The notes under the pieces: model-generated
Seen by the model: the letters and a program-made list of their open reading frames with translations, nothing else
Databases searched by the model: none
Told to the model about the DNA's origin: nothing
In this document: piece by piece, positions 57,410 through 64,000 of the stretch
Position numbering within the stretch: the first letter of the stretch is position 1
Layout: every line of letters begins with the position of its first letter
Origin: CBDCWQ01 sp965223435
Lineage (GTDB): Bacteria; Myxococcota; Kuafuiibacteriia; Kuafuiibacteriales; Kuafuiibacteriaceae
DNA: 64,000 bases
Direction: 5' to 3'
Assembly: GCA_965223435.1 (NCBI GenBank)
Contig: CBDCWQ010000019.1
Coordinates: 62,001 to 126,000, forward strand
Translations under genes and position numbers: made by a program

Positions 57410-58801
57410 ATGATCCGGATTCGAGGTTTGCTCATCCTATCGGTAGTTGGCGTTTCAGTGATCGGCGTTTCGGGCGCCGCGCACGCCGCCCCTACGACAT
57501 ATCGGATATCAAAAGAAACGGCAGGGCAGATTCGATTCAGCGTCAAGGCGCCCCTCGACGTCATCACCGGAGTCTCCGATGCCGTTTCGGGCAAAATTGA
57601 CTTCGACCCCACGACCGGAAAGGGCACCGGGTGGGTGTCCGTTGACCTCAGGTCATTCCGAACCGGCATCTCGTTGAGAGACGACGACCTCAGACAGCGC
57701 TTCTTCGAATCTAGGAAGTATGAAAAGGCTACCCTTCGGGTTCACCGCATCACAGGCAAAGGCAATCGACGAAGAATCTTAGGAACGATGTTGCTACACG
57801 GGGTCTCAAAAAAAGTATCTATCCCCGTAAAGGTGAACGAAGGCACCTACAAACAACGGCCCTATTTAGAGGTGCGATCAACCTTCGTGGTCACATTTTC
57901 CGACTACAACATTCCACGTCCGAGCGTTTTGTTCCTCAAGCTAGGTGAAAAAGCGAGAGTCAACGTCCATGCAGTCTTCGTGGGCCCTGAGCCCAAAGAC
58001 GCGCCCAGAGTGGCCGAAACAAAAGTAGATGACAATGACAAATTGCCAACGGCAACGCTCTTCAAAAAGGGTGCATTCATTCCTGTTGCTCAGATCAAAA
58101 AGGTCAAATCTCAACGCTTTCGGTTCAAAGCCAACACGCTCACGGGGAAAGGCGAGCGTTTAATGGCCGACCACAAGATTGGTGGTCCACAAAACGCCAT
58201 GACCTGCCACAGTTGCCACAGCGTAGCAGATGAGCGCTTCGGCATTCTTAGGCGCGGGATCGTCAAGCCCAACAACACTCTTTACAACAGTGTCAAACGC
58301 GGCAGTCTGTGGCAGGGGCTTGCAAAAAAACCGGGTGACGCCGCATCGATATGCGTCAAACTTTTCATGTTGAACCAAAACGGCCTCAGCAAAGAGCAGG
58401 CTTCGGCAATCGGAGCATACCTCAAGGCCATCAGCCCGGACGAAGCAGTCCCGGCTTTGGACTACCGTGTCGTGGCCCTGACCCGAAGCGCCCCCCTCAA
58501 GGATCCCGCCCGGGGCAGTCGGACTCGAGGGGCACGGCTCACCAAGCAATTCTGTAACGATTGCCACTCTCCAGCGGCCATGCGGCCACCGCTTACGGTC
58601 GGCCTGTACGAGCCCGAATATTTGGTTCGTCGAGTTCGCTGGCTATCGGGGCACGATGCTCGGCAAATGCCGCCGATCTACGTGGATCGACTGCCAGACC
58701 GAGACCTTCGAGACATTGTTACATACCTCGCAGGCGACACCTCGAAGAGAATCTTCGATCGCCGAAACCAAGCACAATGGATGGGACAAAAGGGGAACTA
58801 G
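57410..58801 (+). CDS. YceI-like protein fused to a di-heme cytochrome c domain
   Basis: This 463-aa protein has a signal peptide ending AHA-AP (~residue 27). Residues ~28-195 match YceI, a lipocalin-like isoprenoid-binding fold: YRISKETAGQIRFSVKAPLD, VSGKIDFDP, LRDDDLRQRFFESRKY, and GTMLLHGVSKKVSIP. After a linker there are two c-type heme motifs, CHSCH (C266-H270) and CNDCH (C382-H386), with later methionines (RQMPPIY) as possible axial ligands. The protein should be periplasmic and combine quinone/isoprenoid-type ligand binding with electron transfer. It is the second gene of the operon, 3 bp before the haemoglobin gene. A YceI domain in the same chain as cytochrome c is a notable fusion; its redox partner is unknown. 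Confidence 0.9.
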   Translation: MIRIRGLLILSVVGVSVIGVSGAAHAAPTTYRISKETAGQIRFSVKAPLDVITGVSDAVSGKIDFDPTTGKGTGWVSVDLRSFRTGISLRDDDLRQRFFESRKYEKATLRVHRITGKGNRRRILGTMLLHGVSKKVSIPVKVNEGTYKQRPYLEVRSTFVVTFSDYNIPRPSVLFLKLGEKARVNVHAVFVGPEPKDAPRVAETKVDDNDKLPTATLFKKGAFIPVAQIKKVKSQRFRFKANTLTGKGERLMADHKIGGPQNAMTCHSCHSVADERFGILRRGIVKPNNTLYNSVKRGSLWQGLAKKPGDAASICVKLFMLNQNGLSKEQASAIGAYLKAISPDEAVPALDYRVVALTRSAPLKDPARGSRTRGARLTKQFCNDCHSPAAMRPPLTVGLYEPEYLVRRVRWLSGHDARQMPPIYVDRLPDRDLRDIVTYLAGDTSKRIFDRRNQAQWMGQKGN

Positions 58802-58804
58802 CTG

Positions 58805-59338
58805 ATGTACAGGGGACTTTTTAGCTTTACATTTTCTTTGATGGTGGCGGCTTGTGCCACCAGTCAACACCAAGACCAATCAAACAATGGGGTTGCCCAA
58901 GCCTCTGAGCAGCCCCATGGTCAAAAGCATACCCAAGGCCCACAAGACAAGGTTGCGGAGGAATCCTCGGAGTCGACCGACAAGTCCTTGTACGATCGAC
59001 TGGGCGGCCGGGCAGCGATAGAAGCGGTTGTCACCGAGTTCCGGCGGAATGTTTCGTCGGACGAACGGGTCAATTTCTATTTCGGGCTGTCAGACATTCC
59101 CACTCTCCAAGTGCACCTGACCGACTTCTTTTGCGCCGCAACCGGAGGCCCCTGCCAATACAAGGGCCGTAGCATGAAAGCTTCTCACGAAAATATGGGG
59201 GTTACTCAAGAACAGTTTAATGTTGTGGTGGAGTGTCTTATCAAGGCACTCGACAAGTTTAATGTTCCAAAGAAGGAGAAGGGCGAAATTCTTCAGGCTT
59301 TGGGCCCCACCCAACCGGACATTGTCGAAGTTCATTGA
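58805..59338 (+). CDS. Exported truncated haemoglobin lipoprotein (group 1-like)
   Basis: This 177-aa protein has a lipobox LMVAAC (Cys17) and a polar linker (~20-60). A complete truncated-globin domain follows: LYDRLGGRAAIEAVV, VSSDERVN, HLTDFFCAATGGPCQYKGR, the proximal histidine His128 in MKASHENMGV, and a C-terminal helix. Truncated globins bind O2, NO or CO and are normally cytosolic. Here the lipoprotein leader would put the domain in the periplasm, next to the YceI-cytochrome made by the preceding gene. A role in NO/O2 handling or electron delivery is inference. Its TGA stop overlaps the TTG start of the next gene (TTGA), so translation is coupled. Confidence 0.9.
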   Translation: MYRGLFSFTFSLMVAACATSQHQDQSNNGVAQASEQPHGQKHTQGPQDKVAEESSESTDKSLYDRLGGRAAIEAVVTEFRRNVSSDERVNFYFGLSDIPTLQVHLTDFFCAATGGPCQYKGRSMKASHENMGVTQEQFNVVVECLIKALDKFNVPKKEKGEILQALGPTQPDIVEVH

Positions 59339-60882
59339 GCCAAAAAGACAAAACACGGACGCGCGCTGGTTCTGCCGGCGTAGAGGACGAGACCAAGACA
59401 GATCTTTTGAACCTGGGCCTCGACTTGGGGCCTGGGAACGGAAGTTTCATGATCTTCGTGGCCGGCCCTAAAGGCATGACCACTGCTGCGCTTCCACCGA
59501 ACGAGTCGGTGAGTATCGGCCGCTCGCCCAAAGCGGATCTCATCGTGCCCGACACCGCGATTTCCCGCGTTCATCTTACGATTCGGCATCAACTCCTCAA
59601 GGACGCACGTCGGTTCTTGCTACGAGACCTAGGAAGCTCCAATGGAACCAAATTGCGGGGGGCAGAAATTCAGGTACGTGAAGATGTTCCGTTTGAGCCC
59701 GGCGACCAAATCGAAATAGGGCACACCACCGTCGTCCTTCAACGAGCGGCGCCTGTGTCCGGCATGCAGGCGACAGAGGACTACGCGTTTGAAACGCGCC
59801 AGACCAAAGACATCGTCGTCGAAAACGAGGCCATGCAGGCCCTCTACGAGCTTGCAGAGCGAACCGCTGAAAGTGATGCAACCGTACTCATTCTCGGAGA
59901 AACGGGCGTCGGCAAGGAAGTGCTGGCAAGATCCATTCACGAAGCCTCCAAAAGGAAAGGTGGGCCCTTTGTCGCATTCAACTGCGCGGCCTTTCCTCAT
60001 GAACTCCTCGAAAGTGAGCTTTTCGGCCATGAAGATGGAGCGTTTTCTGGGGCCCGGGCAAAAAAACTAGGACTTTTCGAAACGGCCCACGGAGGAACCG
60101 CTTTTTTGGACGAGATCGGTGAAATGCCTCTCGCCATTCAAGCGAAATTGCTCCGCGTCCTCGATACCCGCAAACTTCGCCGGGTTGGCGGCACCAAAAC
60201 CATCGACATCGATGTGCGCTTTGTGGCTGCAACCAATCGCAATCTTCAAGATGAAGTTTCCAGGAAACGCTTTCGAGAAGACCTCTACTACCGCCTCAAC
60301 GTCATGAGCCTATTCATTCCCCCCCTGCGCGAACGGACGGACGAAATCCCGGACCTGGTATCAAAGTTCGCTCATGATTTTTGGTCGCGAGACCGTTCCA
60401 AGCGAGAGCCTCATTTTGCTGAGGACGCGCTTGAAGCCCTGACGCGCTATGCATGGCCGGGAAACATCAGGGAGCTCCGCAATATTGTTGAACGCGCCCT
60501 CATCCTCGCCGCCGGCGAGTCCGTTCGGTCCGAACACCTTCACCTGGTGCCCACCGCGGGCCCTTTGGAATCTCCGAGCCAACAGCCGAGCGTCGCACTT
60601 TACCCCCAATCAGACTTCCCTGGAGGAGGCCCGCCCCGATTCCCCCCTCCTCTGGAGGTCAAGAAGAGCTCGGGCGCAACCGCGAAAAAGGTCAAAGGCA
60701 CTACGGTCACCCTTCGCGGCGACCTTGGAGAATTGGAAAAACAACGGATCATCGAAGCGCTCGAGCGATGTGCGGGCAATCAGTCGCGCGCCGCAAGGCT
60801 CTTAGGCATGCCCCGAAGGAGCTTCATTCGCAGGCTCGAGCAATACAACATTCCACGTCCTCGCCGGCAGAAAAAAAGTTAA
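59335..60882 (+). CDS. FHA-domain sigma-54 activator (NtrC-type AAA+, Fis HTH)
   Basis: This 515-aa protein has an FHA domain (~38-130: VSIGRSPKADLIV, ISRVH, DLGSSNGT) for binding phosphothreonine. A full AAA+ activator domain follows with Walker A GETGVGKE (~188), the sigma-54 contact loop reading GAFSGA instead of GAFTGA, and Walker B GTAFLDEIGEM. Next come the sensor segments (RRVGGTKTIDIDVRFVAATN, YRLNVMSLFIPPLRER). The protein ends in a Fis-type helix-turn-helix (NQSRAARLLGMPRRSFIRRL). It activates sigma-54 promoters from enhancers, with input from a Thr kinase; both kinase-like proteins nearby look inactive, so the kinase may be encoded elsewhere. It starts at TTG 59335, overlapping the globin stop by 4 bp, and is the last gene of the operon. 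Confidence 0.92.
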   Translation: MSQKDKTRTRAGSAGVEDETKTDLLNLGLDLGPGNGSFMIFVAGPKGMTTAALPPNESVSIGRSPKADLIVPDTAISRVHLTIRHQLLKDARRFLLRDLGSSNGTKLRGAEIQVREDVPFEPGDQIEIGHTTVVLQRAAPVSGMQATEDYAFETRQTKDIVVENEAMQALYELAERTAESDATVLILGETGVGKEVLARSIHEASKRKGGPFVAFNCAAFPHELLESELFGHEDGAFSGARAKKLGLFETAHGGTAFLDEIGEMPLAIQAKLLRVLDTRKLRRVGGTKTIDIDVRFVAATNRNLQDEVSRKRFREDLYYRLNVMSLFIPPLRERTDEIPDLVSKFAHDFWSRDRSKREPHFAEDALEALTRYAWPGNIRELRNIVERALILAAGESVRSEHLHLVPTAGPLESPSQQPSVALYPQSDFPGGGPPRFPPPLEVKKSSGATAKKVKGTTVTLRGDLGELEKQRIIEALERCAGNQSRAARLLGMPRRSFIRRLEQYNIPRPRRQKKS

Positions 60883-60899
60883 GACACCGCACAAAGAGG

Positions 60900-62018
60900 T
60901 CATGGTTCCGGCAGCGCACTGGCGGGCGTTTCGTTCCGCGGCTGGCGCAATATTTTGAGTCGTGGTCCGAGGCTCCTAGACACGTGTACTTTGTTCTCCC
61001 GATCGACCAATACGGCACCAATCCCAGGCATAGCATCGATGATTTGGAAACCCCTTTTGGGGCCGAGAATAAAAATCGCTGTAGAAAGTGCATCGGCAGT
61101 CAGCGCATCTTTTGCAAGTACGGTGGCGCTGCGACACGCCTCTGCGGGCCGTCCCGTGTCGGGATCGATGATGTGGTGATAGCGTTTGCCGTCCTTCACA
61201 AATGAGCGCTCGTAATCGCCCGACGTACTGAATGTCTCGTCCGACAATTCAAGCGCGGCGAAATAATCAGAAGCGGAGCCCCGAGGATCACGAACCCCTA
61301 CACGCCACGGCCGGCCCCCCTTGCTTCCTGCCACGTACAGATCACCGCCAGCCTGGATCATGAAATCCGTAAAACCTTGCTCACGCAAACGCGCCACCGC
61401 GCGATCAACCGCATACCCCTTCCCTACCCCACCCAAGTGAACACGCATTCCTCGCTGCTTAAGGCTGACCGTCCCCGCCAAACGATCGACCACGATGTTT
61501 TCGTATCCCACGAGGGGAAGACGAGCCGCGATATCCTTCGCACTCGGAATCCGATTGTCCCGATCGTGGTCGAACTTCCAAAGCCCAGAAAGCCCACCAA
61601 AGCTTATGTCAAACTTGCCGTGGGTCATCTTACTCAGGGCCAATGAACGCTCAATCAAGGTCAAAACTTCCGGGACCACGCGCACAGCTTCCGAGCCTGC
61701 CATCGCATTGATACGGCTGACCTCGCTCCCTTTGTGCCATACCGAGAGCAGTCGATCCAGGCGGTCAAATTCTGCGAATACGGACCGAACCGCAGCTTCC
61801 GCGACCTCATTTTCCTCAGCATAAAGGGTCACCGTCACCTGGGACCCCATGGTTCGATGGCTCCGAAACCAGGGCGTGACAACCACCTTAGATGCACCCT
61901 CTGCAGCTTCGGGTGCGGGCGGACGTTTCGCTCCGGAAGGCCCCTTACATCCCAAAAAGCCCAGCCACAAAACCCAAAAAGCGGCACCGAACACGAATCT
62001 TTGCGCCCGCCCTTTCAC
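60900..62018 (-). CDS. apbE: FAD:protein FMN transferase ApbE (lipoprotein)
   Basis: This 372-aa lipoprotein (lipobox GFLGC, ~Cys24) has a full ApbE domain. Its segments are TMGSQVTVTLYAE, FDRLDRLLSVW, GKFDISFGGLSGLW, HLGGVGKGYAVDRAV, FMIQAGGDLYVAG, YHHIIDPDTGRPA, and DALTADALSTAIFILG. ApbE attaches FMN covalently to a Ser/Thr in periplasmic target proteins, using FAD. No obvious target with the usual D-x-x-[ST]-G-A-[ST] motif was found in this window. It starts at GTG 62018 and is the last gene of the minus-strand group with the TlpA-like and DUF4266 genes. It converges on the sigma-54 activator with 17 bp between stops. Confidence 0.93.
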   Translation of the reverse strand: MKGRAQRFVFGAAFWVLWLGFLGCKGPSGAKRPPAPEAAEGASKVVVTPWFRSHRTMGSQVTVTLYAEENEVAEAAVRSVFAEFDRLDRLLSVWHKGSEVSRINAMAGSEAVRVVPEVLTLIERSLALSKMTHGKFDISFGGLSGLWKFDHDRDNRIPSAKDIAARLPLVGYENIVVDRLAGTVSLKQRGMRVHLGGVGKGYAVDRAVARLREQGFTDFMIQAGGDLYVAGSKGGRPWRVGVRDPRGSASDYFAALELSDETFSTSGDYERSFVKDGKRYHHIIDPDTGRPAEACRSATVLAKDALTADALSTAIFILGPKRGFQIIDAMPGIGAVLVDRENKVHVSRSLGPRLKILRQPRNETPASALPEP

Positions 62019-62133
62019 CCCATCTCGCCCCTAAGCCCAACGCGGGCCGCCACAAACCAAAAAGAACACCCCAAGATTCTACCGAGGCCCGAGCGACACC
62101 ATCTGACTTCAATCATTTCACGCCCAACCGACC
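62019..62133. other. Short gap between tlpA-like gene and apbE
   Basis: About 115 bp with nothing recognisable. The two genes are on the same strand and could be cotranscribed, but an internal promoter cannot be excluded. Confidence 0.4.
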
Positions 62134-62622
62134 TTACGGGCGCATCAACGCTTCACGGACCTTGGCCTCGATGATCTCCTTGTCGCGGTCGACAAAACCT
62201 TCATGGATAAATCGACCTCGACCATCACGGCCCAAGAGAATGGCTGTGGGCATCGTGCGCAAGCCCATGGCTTCGGGAAGAGATGCATCGGGATCCCGAA
62301 GAACAACAAAAGGAACCGGATGGTCTCGGAGAAAGTCGCGGACCTCATCGTCATGGGTATCGATGCTCACGGCCACCACAGACAGCCCGTCCTCTCCATA
62401 GCGCCGCTGTAGATCCGCATAAAAGGGGAAGGAATATGCGCACGGTTTGCACCATGTTGCCCAAATATCCACCAGAACAACTCGACCCTGGAGATCCTCT
62501 ACCTTGGTTTCGACGCCGGCCAGATCCGGGAGGGCAAAGTCGACCGTCGTTTGAGGCGGCGGTGTTCCCCGAGCACACCCCGCAACCAGCGCCACGAGCA
62601 TCCACGCACTCCGAGCTCGCAT
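62134..62622 (-). CDS. TlpA/ResA-like thiol-disulfide lipoprotein
   Basis: I start this at ATG 62622 (AAGGG about 8 nt upstream), giving 162 aa with the leader MRARSAWMLVALVAGC (lipidated Cys16). The frame stays open upstream only because it runs through a palindromic repeat. The thioredoxin-like domain has VVLVDIWATWCKPC (active-site CKPC), the strand LSVVAVSIDTHDDEV, and the cis-Pro loop TMPTAILLGRDG. TlpA/ResA proteins keep cysteines reduced in the periplasm, for example for cytochrome c maturation, which fits the c-type cytochromes nearby. A 148-bp palindromic element lies 68 bp upstream, between it and the DUF4266 gene. Confidence 0.9.
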   Translation of the reverse strand: MRARSAWMLVALVAGCARGTPPPQTTVDFALPDLAGVETKVEDLQGRVVLVDIWATWCKPCAYSFPFYADLQRRYGEDGLSVVAVSIDTHDDEVRDFLRDHPVPFVVLRDPDASLPEAMGLRTMPTAILLGRDGRGRFIHEGFVDRDKEIIEAKVREALMRP

Positions 62623-62690
62623 CACACGCACCCTTGTTCTCTGTCGGTCCAGCCACAGCCGGCCCATCCGAAGCTCACCGACATGGCGCC

Positions 62691-62838
62691 TTAAACAAAA
62701 ACGCACAAGTCCGGATCCAGGCACGATGCGGCATGGGACCCTCTGGTGCCGGCTCACGTACTTCCGTGTACGCTCCACGGGCTCCTCGGGCCCGGCTTTG
62801 CCGAGCACCTGGCTTCGAACTTGCGCGTTCCTGTTTAG
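62691..62838. repeat. 148-bp imperfect palindromic element
   Basis: The left end (62691, TTAAACAAAAACGCACAAGT) and the reverse complement of the right end (62838) pair at 24 of the first 31 positions. The middle holds a small hairpin (ACGTAC TTCC GTGTACG region, ~62755-62771). It ends where the DUF4266 gene ends, overlapping its last codons by ~4 bp. It is unlike the other palindromes in the window and encodes no credible protein. It may act as a transcript-processing or attenuating hairpin, or be a mobile non-autonomous repeat. Confidence 0.7.
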
Positions 62839-63083
62839 TTGCATCCGCAACCCCCTCCGGCACGGCCAAGGCCACCGGTCGCGCCCTCACGAACGTCGAA
62901 CACGTGCCGGACAAAAGCCTGGTGCGCCGCCCGATTCGCAGCCTCGCTATTCATGGAGACGTGGGCCAGGCTTTCTCGCTCCCACGCGCGCACCGGCGCA
63001 CAACAAACACAGCCCAAGAGAAGGGCCACGGCCACAAACCGCTTGCACACACGCCAAAGGGCTAAAGGGTCGTCTCTTCGCAT
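62835..63083 (-). CDS. DUF4266-family small lipoprotein
   Basis: This 82-aa protein has a lipobox-like LLLGC (Cys25; further cysteines at 27 and 28). Its conserved C-terminal half matches DUF4266: WERESLAHVSM, then a helix, then a tail ending GGGCGCN at the last residue. The glycine/cysteine-rich terminus GGGCGCN is the hallmark of the family. Such genes often sit beside ApbE, TlpA-like and DUF3570 genes; ApbE and TlpA-like are present here but no DUF3570 gene is in view. The function is unknown, probably envelope-associated redox or metal handling. Its start overlaps the 3' end of the upstream caspase-like gene by 22 bp, implying coupled translation. Confidence 0.85.
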   Translation of the reverse strand: MRRDDPLALWRVCKRFVAVALLLGCVCCAPVRAWERESLAHVSMNSEAANRAAHQAFVRHVFDVREGATGGLGRAGGGCGCN

Positions 63084-64000
63084 GCAACCAAATCCTTGTA
63101 GACCTTCTTGTCCGCCTCGCTGGCCCGTCGCTCGAAGCCATCCAAGATTCGGGCGATCTTTCGAAGCCTCCTCAGCCGATCCAGAGTGGTCGCCTTGCGC
63201 TCTAGGTCGAGCGCCATGGCCTCAACCACTTGTGCACGTGTCTGCTTTTGCACCAATTCGTCGTATTTCGGATGCGCCATGATAAAGTCCTGGGCTGGAT
63301 CCAACTCATAAGCCAGAAAGTCGTGGAATTTTCGGGTGTACGGCTGAGAAACAGCGGGCCAACGCGCAATCAGGGCCTCTCTAATCTCGGCAGCAAGTTC
63401 TTGGGTCTCCTGTTCGAGCGCCTTGCCCTCGACCACCAGCTCGTCGCGCCGCATCTCAAGGACCTGACGTTTATCGTTCACCGTGTCTACAAGGGCGCGC
63501 CCTTTGGCCTGAATGCCCTGACGTTCTGCCAACTCATATGCCAAACGCATGTACACATTCTCAGGTTCGTCCACTGCAGTCAGCCACCGTCGATACCAAG
63601 GCACCCAATGCTCCAGAAAAACTTCACTTGTCGAACGAGCCAGGTCTGCCGTTTCGGCGACGATCAAACTGTAAAAATGTGCTTCTCGAAGTGAAACCAC
63701 ACCATTGCGATCGCGATCAGGATCAATGGGAAGCGGCTCTCCAAGCCTTGTCTTTCCGTCTAACGCGGTGAAAAAAAATGTGGTGTAGTCGCGGTAGTCA
63801 CCTACGTTGATGCCGGGTGTACAACCCTCGGCTTCTCGGTGTTCCGCCTCAGAAAAAAAACCACAGCGATGACCCGGACCAACCGGCTCTCCCAAAAGCG
63901 CATCGGGGTACATGATCCATGCAAAGCCCCCAGAAAAGCACTGCGGAAAGATATAACGAAAGGTCACCGACGACGGAACCTTTTCCATCAGACTCCGAAA
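63062..64000 (-). CDS. Caspase-like (C14-type) protein, 5' end outside the window
   Basis: At least 312 codons are visible; the frame is open to the window edge, so the N-terminus (with any catalytic His) lies beyond it. The segment FRYIFPQCFSGGFAW contains the Cys-nucleophile motif QCFSGGF of bacterial caspase-like/C13-C14 proteins, and 'HRCGFFSEAEHREAEGCTPG' follows as in myxobacterial members. An EF-hand-like loop DRDRNGVVSLRE lies about 90 residues later. A long helical, charged C-terminus (~residues 170-300) looks coiled-coil. The ATG at 63988 is probably internal. It heads the visible minus-strand group with DUF4266, TlpA-like and ApbE genes. Confidence 0.75.
   Translation of the reverse strand, partial: FRSLMEKVPSSVTFRYIFPQCFSGGFAWIMYPDALLGEPVGPGHRCGFFSEAEHREAEGCTPGINVGDYRDYTTFFFTALDGKTRLGEPLPIDPDRDRNGVVSLREAHFYSLIVAETADLARSTSEVFLEHWVPWYRRWLTAVDEPENVYMRLAYELAERQGIQAKGRALVDTVNDKRQVLEMRRDELVVEGKALEQETQELAAEIREALIARWPAVSQPYTRKFHDFLAYELDPAQDFIMAHPKYDELVQKQTRAQVVEAMALDLERKATTLDRLRRLRKIARILDGFERRASEADKKVYKDLVACEETTL

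Noticed and set aside
62623..62850. Longer N-terminus for the TlpA-like lipoprotein
   Set aside because: The extra residues are encoded by the palindromic element and precede a normal lipoprotein leader at 62622.
1..64000. tRNA, rRNA, CRISPR arrays, phage genes or transposases
   Set aside because: None was recognised on either strand by eye; a dedicated scan would be needed to exclude small RNAs.

Overview
The window looks like chromosome of a member of the Myxococcota/'Deltaproteobacteria' type. It is moderately GC-rich. It has many lipoproteins with Cys lipoboxes, Ser/Thr kinase-like proteins fused to PEGA and RDD domains, a TPR+PATAN (DUF4388) protein, an FHA-containing sigma-54 activator, Cys-rich CGDGxCD repeats and a caspase-like protein. 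No tRNA, rRNA, CRISPR array, phage or insertion-sequence transposase was seen. Family names come from motif recognition by eye; no database search was run.

Left two thirds (about 0.5-43.2 kb): four giant exported proteins, G1 (+, 495-7562), G2 (+, 8519-20932), G3 (+, 22988-33337) and G4 (-, 33587-43228). They share one N-terminal platform: a signal peptide, a 'GWNLV/GWNPL' segment, FnIII in G2 and G4, a BNR/Asp-box propeller-like region carrying an invariant C-x-C-x2-C-W-C-x-E-S-Y cluster, and a long all-helical toroid-like domain. G1, G2 and G4 also share a ~220-residue 'exit' module. After it each protein carries a different C-terminus: a two-lobed retropepsin-like aspartic protease in G1, six ~245-aa units with paired winged-helix-like domains in G2, two different tandem repeat families in G3, and helical/beta modules ending in a helical region in G4. 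A constant export platform with swapped C-termini resembles the logic of polymorphic effectors, and I did not recognise the family. Between them lie a frameshifted Cys-rich protein gene (7.6-8.3 kb, -) and a lipoprotein with three CGDG repeats (20.9-22.2 kb, -).

Middle (43.2-52.6 kb): small unlinked genes (SRPBCC protein, M11-like metalloprotease lipoprotein, small lipoprotein, L,D-transpeptidase, di-heme DUF1111 oxidoreductase, nucleotidyltransferase pair), eroded remnants and several large palindromic elements. Two related palindromes in opposite orientation bracket the nucleotidyltransferase pair.

Right (52.6-64 kb): a TPR-PATAN gene and a PEGA pseudokinase. Then comes a compact operon of RDD pseudokinase, YceI-cytochrome c fusion, exported truncated haemoglobin and FHA sigma-54 activator, with gaps of 1, 3 and -4 bp. 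Converging on it is a minus-strand group of a caspase-like protein (cut by the window edge), a DUF4266 lipoprotein, a TlpA-like thioredoxin and the flavin transferase ApbE. Together these suggest an envelope redox/signalling neighbourhood.
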